Shown: positions 25,023 to 34,600 of the stretch, in pieces
Layout of the letters: each line of letters opens with the position of its first letter
Position numbering within the stretch: the first letter of the stretch is position 1
Origin: Pleurocapsales cyanobacterium LEGE 10410
GTDB taxonomy: Bacteria > Cyanobacteriota > Cyanobacteriia > Cyanobacteriales > Xenococcaceae
Assembly (NCBI GenBank): GCA_015207195.1
Contig: JADEXJ010000038.1
Location: 1-43,496, forward strand
DNA length: 43,496 nt
Direction of reading: 5' to 3'
The notes under the pieces: generated by a model
The model's input: only the letters and a program-made list of their open reading frames with translations
The model's database searches: none
What the model was told of the DNA's origin: nothing
Translations under genes and position numbers: made by a program

Positions 25023-25330
25023 TCTTCATAGCCAACAATATCACCCTCATCATTAGTAATGGCTTTTTTGCCTTCTTTATTGATTAATATTTTATTCCCC
25101 GCTTCATCTCGCTCGACTTTGAAAATAGTTATGCTTTTGCCCGAACGTTCAGACCAATCTTGAACCGTAAACCCTGCTGTGGTTTCTTCTGGATATCTGA
25201 TTGCCATCTGCTGCCATGCTTCCTCTTCACTCTCGGCGTGAATATAATATCCCTGTCTAGCGGTTATATCGTCGCGTCCATAACAGTCACAGGTATAGGA
25301 GGCATTACGAGTACATCTGTATTCAGTCAT
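25019..25330 (-). CDS. Hypothetical small acidic protein
   Basis: The 103-residue product has an N-terminal Cys-rich segment (YRCTRNASYTCDCYGRD), a SEEEAWQQMAIRYP helix of the kind seen in small phage or plasmid proteins, and an acidic C-terminus with repeated Asn-Lys-Glu-Gly turns. Its 3' end overlaps that of the methyltransferase-like gene by four bases. Family not recognised. Confidence 0.55.
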   Translation of the reverse strand: MTEYRCTRNASYTCDCYGRDDITARQGYYIHAESEEEAWQQMAIRYPEETTAGFTVQDWSERSGKSITIFKVERDEAGNKILINKEGKKAITNDEGDIVGYED

Positions 25331-25488
25331 GGTTGGTTGTCTCAGTCCAAAGCAGTTTAATTTTATTATCGAATCCTCTCGCTGCGATCACAAAGTGTTG
25401 TCTGTTGGCATCGCAAAACATGACAGTCAGATTTTTTAGGCTAGAAATGAGAATGATAAATAATTAAAGCAACTTTCAACTTTCACTC

Positions 25489-26475
25489 TTGATGATTAAA
25501 GATATCAATTATTATCGTCTCAAGTTTTCCCCCAGATCTAAATTTAACAAAGAGGGTTTAAACGTCAGTCGTTCGGCAGGAGTTGCACCTAACAAACCAA
25601 TATTGTTACTTTCAGTTATTGAATTAATAGAGCGATCGCATATTACCGATAATCGTATTTATCTATCTCCCGAACTAATTGCCACTTTCTTTAAGTTTTG
25701 GCACGAGCTTGAAATAGAACGTAAGCCCGATATCGGGATGCCTTTTTTTCATCTCAAGAGGGATGGCTTCTGGCATTTCAAATCTAATCTCGGTCACGAA
25801 TATATTGAATCCTCTCAATCTAAAGTAAGAGTTAGAACCGTTAGCGGACTCAGGCAAGCAGTAGAATACGCCTATCTCGACCCCGAACTATTTTTTCTAC
25901 TTAAAAATCCTACTTCCCGTAATGAATTAATTTTAGTTTTGATTGACTCCTGGTTCTCAGATAAAACTCAACAGCTAGAGCGATCGCTTTCTATGGATGC
26001 CTTTGCTAATATTTCGGATGAACTATTAACTGAAGGTGGCAGAGTTTATCAGCGTGAAGAAATAGATACAAGCGATACTCAAACCGCAATTGTTAGAGAC
26101 GGTGCTTTTAGAAGAATTGTTACCTCAGTCTACGGTCATCGCTGTGCCTTTTGTGGTTTGCAAATACTCAATAACCAGGAGAACATCGTCGATGGAGCGC
26201 ACATTAAACCCTTCTCCAAATTTTATGACGACCGCATCAATAACGGACTATCTCTCTGCAAAAACCATCATTGGGCATTCGACCGCTTTTGGTTCACCAT
26301 TAATGATGATTACACTATTCTCGTATCAGATAACCTTCATGAAGATTCACCCCACGCTACTCCAATGAAAACCTTTCACGGTCAACGCCTTCTTCTACCC
26401 AACAATTCTTCACATCATCCCCGATTAGATGCGATCGCTTGGCATCGTCAAACCTTCTTAGAGAAAATAGCATAA
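25489..26475 (+). CDS. Sulfur-binding-domain HNH endonuclease (type IV restriction, ScoMcrA-like)
   Basis: The 328-residue product joins an N-terminal domain (about 1-165) carrying RSAGVAPNKPILLLSVIELI, which matches the sulfur-binding domain of ScoMcrA-type enzymes, to a C-terminal HNH nuclease. CAFCGLQIL (about 219-227), DGAHIKPFSK (about 233-242) and NNGLSLCKNHHWAFDRFWF (about 248-266) give both zinc cysteine sites and the catalytic histidines. Relatives recognise phosphorothioated or methylated DNA and cut nearby, blocking modified foreign DNA. No dnd or ssp modification genes are nearby. Confidence 0.82.
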   Translation: MMIKDINYYRLKFSPRSKFNKEGLNVSRSAGVAPNKPILLLSVIELIERSHITDNRIYLSPELIATFFKFWHELEIERKPDIGMPFFHLKRDGFWHFKSNLGHEYIESSQSKVRVRTVSGLRQAVEYAYLDPELFFLLKNPTSRNELILVLIDSWFSDKTQQLERSLSMDAFANISDELLTEGGRVYQREEIDTSDTQTAIVRDGAFRRIVTSVYGHRCAFCGLQILNNQENIVDGAHIKPFSKFYDDRINNGLSLCKNHHWAFDRFWFTINDDYTILVSDNLHEDSPHATPMKTFHGQRLLLPNNSSHHPRLDAIAWHRQTFLEKIA

Positions 26476-26691
26476 AATTAAGTGCTAAAAATAGATTTTT
26501 AATTGCAAAAATATGAAATCTTGATATTAGTAAATAAGAAAAATGTACTGGTAAAAATGATATAATATAGCCTATGAAAACAAAAAGTAATATTAATAAA
26601 GATAGTTGTAAATATGAATGATTATGACCAAAAAAGAAAAGAAAGATATCAATTCTTACTAAGGCAAAAATTGAATAATCATAGTTACCGA

Positions 26692-26709
26692 CCTGGTTGA
26701 CTGACAAAA
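26692..26709 (+). repeat. IS left inverted repeat
   Basis: CCTGGTTGACTGACAAAA is the exact complement of the right end at 27997-28014 and is preceded by the target duplication TTACCGA. Confidence 0.93.
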
Positions 26710-26712
26710 CTT

Positions 26713-27885
26713 TTAGGAAATATTGTAGGAATAAGTTTGAACTTGGAACTCTAACTGAAAAAGGCGTTGCTGATGTTGTTTCAGAGATGCTATTGCTGGA
26801 GTTGGGTCTTGATAACCAGAGAAAGTCACAGAACAAATTAATTTCCAACCGTTAACAAGTGCAGCTTTGACCCAATCCCAACCAATCCTAAAGTAGCTAT
26901 TGCCTCTAAACCAATGAGTATCAACCCACCGTCGTTTACCGCTATCTACTACAGATGTGCCTTGTGCGCTAACGTAAAGAGTAGCTACAGCCAAGATAAA
27001 CCATAAACGAGACAAAGCGCAGACATCTCGAATCATCGAGCGTTGAACATTCCAACCTCCTGACTGGTCATCTAAGAAGTTCTCTTCGATGTCAAAGCGT
27101 AGTCCATATTCAGCAAAAGTTTGTAATGTGGTTTTTTCGTCGCTGACAATTGCCCAAAGTTCACCATTGAGGTTATTACGACCAATAATCACATGAACTA
27201 TGCCATAGAATTCTCCCTTGTGAATTCGGACATTATGCAAACAGATTGCTTCTCCACGATTAAGGTGAAGGTTTTTGGGTTGACACCAATTGCCACGCCA
27301 AATCCAATTGTTGCTCTTGATTCTGATTCGGTAATGCCATCTTAATTGATCGGTCAACATTTTCATTAGTTCAGTATGAACAAAACCCCTGTCTGCCAAC
27401 ACAACTACTTTTGTATCTTTTGGCAATCTAGTTTGTGCCTGTCCAAGTAGTTCTTGATAATCCGTAAATGAAATACTGGCACTCTCGTGTTGCATCACTC
27501 TCCAAACTATTGGTAAGGCTCTCCCTCGGTGAATTACGGAAAGTCTCACTAAGCAATACTCGTCCCAAAATAATGAAGTATCTAATGCTAGAAAAATGCT
27601 GGCTTCTGACCAATCAGCAAGAGCTGCTTTGACTAATGAGCTGTAAATGCGATGAACATTGATGCGCGGATTATTGAGCCAACGCTGAATACGTCTCTGT
27701 CGGCTCTGAGCAAACTGACCACGACAGGGAATGTAAATTGACCATTTTGTTAGATTGACATCTCCAGCATGTATTAGAGCAACTATCATCCAAACACAGG
27801 TTTTTAAATGGCATAAATGTGACCAGTCTGCTGGTTGACTCATCCATTGATTCAAGGCATTGTAGAGGCGGGAGTTTTGATTCAC
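26713..27885 (-). CDS. IS4-family DDE transposase
   Basis: The 390-residue product has the DDE triad in a beta-rich RNase H-like fold. Asp lies in FLALDTS (about 99), the second Asp in VVLADRGF (about 163) and Glu in the Y-x(n)-R-x-x-I-E-E-N-F block (about 267). DQSGGWNVQRS follows as in cyanobacterial IS4 relatives. The reading frame is uninterrupted and nearly fills the element, so it is probably active. The YREK-like spacing supports IS4 over IS5 or IS701. Confidence 0.9.
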   Translation of the reverse strand: MNQNSRLYNALNQWMSQPADWSHLCHLKTCVWMIVALIHAGDVNLTKWSIYIPCRGQFAQSRQRRIQRWLNNPRINVHRIYSSLVKAALADWSEASIFLALDTSLFWDEYCLVRLSVIHRGRALPIVWRVMQHESASISFTDYQELLGQAQTRLPKDTKVVVLADRGFVHTELMKMLTDQLRWHYRIRIKSNNWIWRGNWCQPKNLHLNRGEAICLHNVRIHKGEFYGIVHVIIGRNNLNGELWAIVSDEKTTLQTFAEYGLRFDIEENFLDDQSGGWNVQRSMIRDVCALSRLWFILAVATLYVSAQGTSVVDSGKRRWVDTHWFRGNSYFRIGWDWVKAALVNGWKLICSVTFSGYQDPTPAIASLKQHQQRLFQLEFQVQTYSYNIS

Positions 27886-27996
27886 AGTATTCTGAAATTA
27901 TGAGTGGTATCTAATCTCAGAGTGCTGACTCCCCTTGCTTTTTGTCAATCCCTCAACTCTTTACTGACTCTCTATTCTCAGGTTTTTCTTTTCATC

Positions 27997-28014
27997 TTTT
28001 GTCAGTCAACCAGG
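27997..28014 (-). repeat. IS right inverted repeat
   Basis: This is the exact complement of the left end and is followed at 28015-28021 by the second TTACCGA copy. Confidence 0.93.
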
Positions 28015-28177
28015 TTACCGACATATACAGTATTTAGTAAAGATAACAACTGCGGAGAGTAAACCACCTTTGAACAGTAGTAGAGGACAACTTATAGAAT
28101 GGTTGATTCAAAATGAAACTAAAAATGGAATTGACTGTCAATTTGTCAATCAAATGTAGGAATGGTAATTAATCATA

Positions 28178-28633
28178 ATGACTGACAAGCAGACAATAGA
28201 TTATCAACAAAAAGAATTAGCAGAAACAGCAATTCGTGAAGCAAGAAAACTTGTCGATTACAACACCGTTGATTATCCTCTGGAATACTTTATCGACAAG
28301 ATAAGCGATGAAGAATTGAAGAAAAATCTTCACTGGGATACGTTACAGCAATCATATTTTATCGAGTCATTGCTTTTAGGATTACCTGTAATTCATGCAG
28401 TGATTCACGATGATGTAGAGTTGGAACTAATAGACGGCAGACAGAGGCTTTATACCGCAATTAATTTTATCAAGGGGAATTTGCAGCTTTCTAATCTCAA
28501 GACACTAACATCATTGAATGGCTTTAAGTACGATGATTTAGTTAGGTCTAGACAGATAAAGTTTAAAAAGATTCTAGTTAGAACCATCAAGGTAGATTCT
28601 AAATCAGACATATCTGTTTGGAAAGAATACTAG
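28178..28633 (+). CDS. Short DUF262 (GmrS/ParB-like) protein, probably truncated
   Basis: The 151-residue product contains the DUF262 N-terminal core: a helix, YFIESLLLGLPV, and the diagnostic LIDGRQRLYTAINFIKGN (about 86-103). The DGQR-type motif is the NTPase/nuclease centre of GmrS-like and ParB-related proteins. Typical DUF262 proteins continue with an FERLN-type segment and 200 or more further residues. Here a stop follows IKVDSKSDISVWKEY, so it is a short form or a 3'-deleted remnant. With the split gene before it, it may be what is left of a defence operon. Confidence 0.72.
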   Translation: MTDKQTIDYQQKELAETAIREARKLVDYNTVDYPLEYFIDKISDEELKKNLHWDTLQQSYFIESLLLGLPVIHAVIHDDVELELIDGRQRLYTAINFIKGNLQLSNLKTLTSLNGFKYDDLVRSRQIKFKKILVRTIKVDSKSDISVWKEY

Positions 28634-28702
28634 CAACGTATTTAAGTATTGCTTATTCCCTGACTTCGATAGTTGGGGAATTATTTATAGAAATAACAGT
28701 CT

Positions 28703-29626
28703 ATGACTACTAATTTAGATTCGATTAAGAAACCAATTAAAAAAACAAAAGCATACAAAGCGATCGCTCGTAATCTGAACTATCGCAATTGTAAAGGCTA
28801 TCCTTCTACTGGGGATATTGCTGTTAATCTGGCATCCCAAGTAATCATTGCGGAGCGGTATTTAGAGGGGAAGCTACCGAAAGATTTAGTTCACACCGCA
28901 GAGAGTGTTCCTACCAAAATATTCTTGTATGCTGCAAAACAAGCAGAACAGGAGCGTGTCCCTTGTTACTGGCTGGCATCGGAACTAGCGGAATCACTGA
29001 TTGAAACTGACATACCCGATAACTGGAGTGGTTTAAAACCTTTTATCGATCGTGGGTTTTTACTGTTACCCAAAGGCTGTATTGAATATTCTGGTTTTGG
29101 TGAAGTAGAAAGTATAGACTGGCTGTACTTTGAAGTTAGAACGGATAAAAGTAAAATTAATTCCAATCTTGATGACAGTGAACCTGCAATTCTCTGGACG
29201 AGTAGTAGCGATCGCCTAAGTGTCTTTTACGGAACTATTAATCTGACGGACAGCTTACTAAGTAATGATTCTGTCTCGGAAAAAGATAGAAAGATAGTAG
29301 AGCAAGTTAACAAGCTGCTGCTAAATACAATGCTGGTGCTTAATTACAAACCAGAACTATTAGATAAGCAAACAGCAAGTGAATCTAAAGGTATTGGTTT
29401 TGGTAATGCTGGCAAATTACCATCTAATCTAGCTAGAAATCCCGTCTGGATTGGTAGAGTATATTCACAAGGTAGAGAATATTCCAAACCTGAAGGCAAA
29501 TTAGTCAGACCATCGAGAGAGCATTATCGACGAGGGCATTGGGCGAGAAGAAGACACGGAACAAGAGAAAAATGGAATTATAAATGGCATTGGATTGAAC
29601 CAACTGTAGTTAATCAGGTTGAATAA
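28703..29626 (+). CDS. Hypothetical protein with a C-terminal RGHW module (possibly AcrVA2-like)
   Basis: The 307-residue product ends in a basic module (about 262-302) with NPVWIGRVYS, then HYRRGHWARRRHG and a closing WHWIEPTVV. The same RGHWRR-type ending occurs in a broad plasmid and phage family that includes the anti-CRISPR AcrVA2 and its many homologues. The length is also close to AcrVA2. The N-terminal 250 residues were not matched. An anti-CRISPR function is a guess; a general DNA- or RNA-binding role is equally possible. It leads a compact four-gene operon, two bases before the alarmone hydrolase gene. Confidence 0.6.
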   Translation: MTTNLDSIKKPIKKTKAYKAIARNLNYRNCKGYPSTGDIAVNLASQVIIAERYLEGKLPKDLVHTAESVPTKIFLYAAKQAEQERVPCYWLASELAESLIETDIPDNWSGLKPFIDRGFLLLPKGCIEYSGFGEVESIDWLYFEVRTDKSKINSNLDDSEPAILWTSSSDRLSVFYGTINLTDSLLSNDSVSEKDRKIVEQVNKLLLNTMLVLNYKPELLDKQTASESKGIGFGNAGKLPSNLARNPVWIGRVYSQGREYSKPEGKLVRPSREHYRRGHWARRRHGTREKWNYKWHWIEPTVVNQVE

Positions 29627-29628
29627 CT

Positions 29629-30060
29629 ATGTTAGATAAAGCAATTGAAATAGCAAAAATAGCTCACAAAGGACAAGTTGATAAAGGAGGTCAACCATAC
29701 ATAGATCATCCCCTCAGAGTAATGAATAATCTTGAAACTGTTGAAGAGAAAATAGTTGCAGTTCTCCATGATGCCGTTGAAGATTCGGACTTGACTGTTG
29801 AAGATTTGAGAGCAGCAGGATTTAGCGAGGTAATTGTTGAAGCGATCGCTGCCATTACTAAGCAAGAAGGAGAAAAGCGCAAAGATTACCTTAAAAGAGT
29901 TATGGATAATCCCACTGCTCTGAAAGTCAAGATTGCTGATATGACTGATAATGCTGATATCTCTAGAATTCCTAATCCTACTGACAAAGATAAAGAAAGA
30001 ACTCGAATATACAAGAAAAATATTCTCAAGTTAGAGAAAAAATTACAAGAATATGCCTGA
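29629..30060 (+). CDS. Small alarmone hydrolase / HD-domain (MESH1/SpoT-hydrolase-like) protein
   Basis: The 143-residue product is a stand-alone HD domain of the SpoT hydrolase type. AHKGQVDKGGQPYIDHPLRV (about 12-31) gives the first two His, VLHDAVED (about 45-52) the HD pair, and KIADMTDNAD (about 103-112) the distal Asp. No synthetase domain is present. Such enzymes remove the pyrophosphate from (p)ppGpp-like nucleotides, and some act as antitoxins to toxic alarmone synthetases. Two bases separate it from the gene before, and it overlaps the next by eight. Confidence 0.85.
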   Translation: MLDKAIEIAKIAHKGQVDKGGQPYIDHPLRVMNNLETVEEKIVAVLHDAVEDSDLTVEDLRAAGFSEVIVEAIAAITKQEGEKRKDYLKRVMDNPTALKVKIADMTDNADISRIPNPTDKDKERTRIYKKNILKLEKKLQEYA

Positions 30061-30295
30061 TAAATATCGAGAATCTAAAACCAACTGGGATAAAAATAAC
30101 CCAGAGAAGATAAAACAATCAAAAGCTGAATATGATAAGAAAAATCCTGTTTGGGCATTTCGTCCGACACCAGAAATGATTGAATGGTTGGAAAAGGAAC
30201 GATGGGATGATAAAGATGGTAAGCCTGAAAGTAATGCTGCGCTAGTTACTCGTAAACTGGAAAAGTTGATGGAAATGGAATATCAGGGGTATTAA
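30053..30295 (+). CDS. Hypothetical small basic protein, coupled to the alarmone hydrolase
   Basis: The 80-residue product begins with a lysine-rich segment (KTNWDKNNPEKIKQSKAEYD) and has a C-terminal helix pair with TPEMIEWLEKERWDD and ALVTRKLEKLMEME, like a short arc/RHH or plasmid-type protein. The FRPTPEMIEWLE block recalls small proteins next to plasmid replication or defence genes. It starts inside the preceding gene's stop region, so it is translated with it. Confidence 0.6.
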   Translation: MPDKYRESKTNWDKNNPEKIKQSKAEYDKKNPVWAFRPTPEMIEWLEKERWDDKDGKPESNAALVTRKLEKLMEMEYQGY

Positions 30296-30302
30296 ATACA
30301 AA

Positions 30303-30530
30303 ATGACTAATCAATCTAAAGTTGATAATAATCCAGCTATAAATGAACTAGTTTTTTTAGAGAATCATATTAACTCTCTAATTGAAAGAATTAAACACAA
30401 TGGTGAATATGCAGAAACTCAAAAGGAGAAAAAAAAGGTAGTAATCGAAGTTCAAACTAAGATAATAATCTTAGAGTACACCGCAGAAAGGAAAGACATA
30501 TTGCAGATGGCACAAGACAGTAAGGCTTAA
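30303..30530 (+). CDS. Hypothetical small coiled-coil protein
   Basis: The 75-residue product is helical, with Leu/Ile heptads through about residues 12-70 and no cysteine. It lies seven bases after the preceding small gene and closes the four-gene operon. Family not recognised. Confidence 0.55.
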   Translation: MTNQSKVDNNPAINELVFLENHINSLIERIKHNGEYAETQKEKKKVVIEVQTKIIILEYTAERKDILQMAQDSKA

Positions 30531-30555
30531 ATCATAAATCGCATCACTAAAATTA

Positions 30556-30816
30556 TTATGATGCAGTTTTGTCACTAGCCATCGCGATTAATTCCTGTAA
30601 CTTCTCTGCTCCAATGTACTTAATTATTTCCGACAAATCTTCTTCGGTAATCTCGCCCTGGGAAAGAATTCCCGCACGCCAATGATTGATATTGTCATAG
30701 ATATTAGGGTCAATTTGAGCAGCATTTGCTTCTACGTATTGCTGAAGTTCGTGAGCTAAAGCAAAGGCAAGATTTGACTGGTTTCGGTTCGGAGAATGAG
30801 AATATTCGTTTTCCAC
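30556..30816 (-). CDS. Hypothetical helical protein
   Basis: The 86-residue product is mostly helical (LAFALAHELQQYVEANAAQID, then EEDLSEIIKYIGAEKLQELIAMA) and balanced in charge. No known domain is seen. It faces the preceding plus-strand operon. Confidence 0.55.
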   Translation of the reverse strand: MENEYSHSPNRNQSNLAFALAHELQQYVEANAAQIDPNIYDNINHWRAGILSQGEITEEDLSEIIKYIGAEKLQELIAMASDKTAS

Positions 30817-30829
30817 AATTGGTAACAGA

Positions 30830-31087
30830 TCAGATGGCGTACAGCCGACATACGGATACTGTTGGCGAATTCAAAAATAGACAAATGGTGCGATCGCTAA
30901 AACCTTCCACTAGATCGATACAGACTTCCCGTCGAATAAAAATAATTGGTCTGTGATTGCTTCTAACGAGATTGATGTAGCTAAGATCGCCACCAATAGA
31001 CCAACTCACGTTAGAATCGTTTTTCTCACCAAAAAATACCCACCGTGAAAGGTTTTTGGGTCGAACACTTTTTGTTTTGCCTGACAT
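30830..31087 (-). CDS. Possible small protein, unassigned
   Basis: The 85-residue frame starts with a basic segment (SGKTKSVRPKN) and then WVFFGEKNDSNVSWSIGGD, which reads like protein. It may be the 3' remnant of a longer gene. It lies 13 bases upstream of the 86-residue gene on the same strand. Support is limited. Confidence 0.4.
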   Translation of the reverse strand: MSGKTKSVRPKNLSRWVFFGEKNDSNVSWSIGGDLSYINLVRSNHRPIIFIRREVCIDLVEGFSDRTICLFLNSPTVSVCRLYAI

Positions 31088-31164
31088 AACTATTTACTTT
31101 GTACTTGTCTTAACCAAAGTATTGTAAAAGATTGATAGTCAAAGCCGTTATAGTTCTGGCGACT

Positions 31165-31503
31165 TCACTCCGCCCTAGAAAGAAGAAAAAGTGGAGAAGA
31201 TTGAAGAAAAAGACCAGATTGATTGGGTACTTGGGAAAGAATAAAATTATTTTGTAACAATTCTCCTGCCGAACAAAATTCAAGATACAGCCCGTTGTCA
31301 ATATTACTTATTCTCCAGTAGTCTCCTTCGCCTAGTTGATATCTACCTGTAATTGAATCAAACTGCGATGTTGGCAGTACTCCTTCAGAAAAGATAAGTA
31401 ATTTGTCGGTAGAGAGAAATTCAACACAACCAGAAAGCAAAGACGCGATCAATCCAGCAACTATTAGAGGTATAGTTTTTTTTCTGAATAATAACTTGAG
31501 CAT
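31165..31503 (-). CDS. Small lipoprotein
   Basis: The 112-residue product has a basic N-terminus, a hydrophobic stretch and a lipobox LLSGC (about 22-26), so it should be lipidated and exported. The mature part is beta-rich with no known motif. It follows the large RTX gene on the same strand but is separated from it by a hairpin, so co-transcription is doubtful. Confidence 0.7.
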   Translation of the reverse strand: MLKLLFRKKTIPLIVAGLIASLLSGCVEFLSTDKLLIFSEGVLPTSQFDSITGRYQLGEGDYWRISNIDNGLYLEFCSAGELLQNNFILSQVPNQSGLFLQSSPLFLLSRAE

Positions 31504-31569
31504 TATGTTTGAAATTAAAGCTTTTAAGATTTAGATTTGTAGAAAGTATCACGAAACAAAGTATAGTTG

Positions 31570-31620
31570 AGCGATCGCCACTTTTTCTTAATCAAGTCGT
31601 AGTTGTGGCGATCGCTTTTA
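31570..31620. terminator. Hairpin with HIP1 in both arms
   Basis: AGCGATCGCCAC (31570-31581) pairs exactly with GTGGCGATCGCT (31605-31616), with TTTTA after it on the plus strand. It lies about 30 bases after the RTX gene stop. Confidence 0.55.
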
Positions 31621-31645
31621 TGATTAGGCTGAAAGAAAGAGAAAA

Positions 31646-34600
31646 TTAGCCAAATATAAAGTCAGAATTACTGAAGGTATAATCTCCATCAAAGCCAAGG
31701 GCAAAATCGCCGTTGTAGATTTCGGTATAGCCATCTTCTTGATAAATAGAAAAATTATCTACGTCGCTAAATCCCAAAGCGGAAACATCAATTTTGTCTT
31801 CGCCACGCACAAAATCGCCGACGTAATCAACACCAGATTCGTTGGAGGAATCATCTAGACTAGAGACAAAAATGATATCGTTACCAGCACCCAATTCTAA
31901 ATAATCATCACCTACGCCAGAAACAACCGTATCGTCACCACTACCAGCAAAGATATCGTCATTGCCAGCTAAAGCCTCAATGTAGTCATTGCCAAAACTT
32001 CCGTATAAAGGAGAGTCATTGTTTTCCGAACCAGTTAAGGTATCCAGTTGCGAGCTACCGTCAGCCGTATCAAAGATAAAATCATTCGTTTGGAATTCAT
32101 AAGCACCTTCAAAACTGATGCTAAATCCGTCTTTGCTTCTGCTGTAGACTTCGGAGATAGTATCTCCCTCGTCGTTGGTATATTGAGTAGCAATTAAATC
32201 GCTGGCAGAATCGAAACCAAGAGCGGATAAATCGATTTTGTCTTCACCTTGGGTAAATCCAGCAAGAAAATCTGCACTATTGCCGTCTTCTAAGATGTTA
32301 GACTCAGCAGTAGAATTGTACAGCAAAACATCTTTTCCTGCTTCTAAGGAAATGTAATCGCTTCCCAACCCACCAATGATGGTGTCATCACCCTTACCAG
32401 GAAAAATATCATCATTGCCAGCTAAACCATCAATACGATCGTTGTTATCAGTTCCGTTTAGCGGTGAGTCATTGTCGTCTGTGCCAATAACTTGATTACT
32501 ATTTACTAATACTCCACTAGTAGGAGTTTCGGGAAGATCGGATTCACCTGATTCTGATGGTTCTGCTGGAATTTCTATGGTGTCGGGGTCATTTGCTTCT
32601 AAAGATTCGTTATTAGATGTTTCGGAACTCTCATTTCCATCATTGGATTCAACGGTATCCACAGTTTTAGAATCGGAAGCATCTGTTTCGGAATTATTTG
32701 TAGGAGTATCGAGAGGTGCTTCTTCTGTAGATTCATTGTCAGAAACCTCATCCTCTGTAGATTCATCGCTTAAATCGTCACTATTTACTGTTGAGAGAGT
32801 AAAAGGTGTTCGCTCAGAAGAACTTGCTCTTTCGTTGACACTAACAAAGATACTGTTTTCAACTTCATTTCTAGGAGCATTGGCAGTTATTAATAAGTCA
32901 AAAAATAGACTATCTTTATTGGCGAATTTTGCATCTGTAGGTATAGAAATACTATTAAAAATAGTTCCTCCTTGAATAAAATCCCCGTTGTTGTCGAAAT
33001 AACTGCCATCACTTATATCTAGAGCAATACGTCCAATATCATAGCCAAATAGAGAAGCATCATTTTTGGGAATAAAACTTACATTATAGCCATCGTTGTT
33101 TTTACCATCAGATACCTTAATATCTCCGTAGTCAAGGGCAGTTGTCTGGTCATTGATACGAAGACTTCCTGTTACTCGGTTATAAGTGCTAGGCACTGGT
33201 GCCAGCCCTGTAAATCCAAATCTGGTTTGGGTCGGAGTAAAGGTGTAAGTAAGTTCTATTTCTGGATTAGTGCCAACGATTTCAGGTGGCAAACCAATAA
33301 AAGTACTAGACTGAGATTCATCTAAAGTTGTTTTAAACTTAAAAGTAACGCTATCATCTTCTAATTCTGATACCGATTCTGGTTCTGTCTGTGGTTCTTC
33401 CAATGGCAAAGAAACTATCCGATCTTTAAACTGAGCTTGTTCGATGCTTCTTAAAGTATCAGTGCCATCAGCTTGAGTTCCCCTAGCGTGAGTAAAGGTA
33501 ATATCCCCGTTATCATCAATTGAATAATCGTAGTTGGCAAAATCATCTGAAAAGAAAACAGTATCGTCACCGATATTACCATTTATAAAATCATCTCCTT
33601 CTCCACCAAAGATAAAATCTTTGGCAGTTGAAGCGTAAATAGTGTCGTTACCGTTGAGTCCTAAAATTAAATGGTCGCTGTTTAAGTTATTGAGATCTCT
33701 ATTGGTAAACTCGAAAACGTCAAGATTGTTGCTGCTGTCATCTCCGTAAATGATGTTTCCTGGATGAAACCCCGTTATTTGAGTACCATCACTAGCGACA
33801 TTTGGCAGAGGAACATAAAATCGATTTTTAGAATTTGCAAAGACGAATTTCTCTGGATTGATTAGATTATTGTATTGGATTTCTCTATTTATGTTTGGCC
33901 CGTCTTCTACTCCTAAAAACAATAGGTCTTGTCTATCAATATCGAATTCTGAAGCAATTATATCTACCAGCTCTCCATCGTAGATTTTGTAGCTATCTCT
34001 AGTTTTATCAAAAGCACCCGTCTTCGAATCATCTATAACGCGGATAAAATCAGTACCGATAAATACGTCTGGAAAATCGGGTAAAATTGTTCTGCCTAAT
34101 AGTTGTTTTACTGCTTGAAGTTCGTCATTTTCGTCTATTCCCTTTTCATAGAAAACTCCAGCAACTGTATTACCTTCACTGTCTACTAATTCAATATTCG
34201 TATCCAAAGTATCGTTGAGGTTGTCAAAAAAATCTTCGACGATATCTACTTCTTTAATAGCATTCCATAATACTGTCGATCCTACAGCAGCAGTTCCAAC
34301 TATAGCAACCGCTGCCATTATACTTGCACCAGCTCCGACTGTAGCTGCTAGCGCGCCCCCAACTGCTATAGATACGGCTGTTGCTCCAGCTAAATCGGCA
34401 GCTTCTCCGACTACGGTATACTTACCGTTGGGATTTAAAATAATATTAAAACTTTTAGCTACTATATTGCCCGCAGCATTTTTAGTCAAAAACTTTAAAG
34501 TCGATTCTTTAACATCGCTAAATTTCAGTTTATCTATACCTTCGACTAAATAGTCGGCAAAAACATTAGCTCCTGCACCTTTAAACAAAGCAGATAAACT

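Larger units (their letters stand above)
26692..28014 (-). mobile_element. Complete IS4-like insertion sequence
   Basis: The element is 1323 bases with perfect 18-base terminal inverted repeats (26692-26709 and 27997-28014). It is flanked by a 7-base direct duplication, TTACCGA, at 26685-26691 and 28015-28021. It encodes one intact DDE transposase on the minus strand. Intact ends and exact duplications indicate recent insertion. Confidence 0.95.
26614..28159 (+). pseudogene. 71-residue small gene split by an IS4-like element
   Basis: Removing 26692-28014 and one copy of the TTACCGA duplication rejoins a clean frame. It has 26 codons from the ATG at 26614 to 26691, then 45 codons and a TAG at 28157-28159, with no stop across the joint. 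The restored protein is basic at the start, with SSRGQLIEWLIQNE in the middle; no family is recognised. The stop lies 18 bases before the DUF262 gene, so the two probably formed a pair before insertion. A TATAAT box at 26561 may be its promoter. Confidence 0.7.

Noticed and set aside
26357-26848. Minus-strand frame of 163 codons spanning the IS edge
   Set aside because: It crosses the left end of the IS and the 3' end of the HNH gene, so it joins unrelated DNA.
30726-30956. Plus-strand frame of 76 codons
   Set aside because: It lies opposite two more plausible minus-strand frames and has no ribosome site or protein-like pattern.
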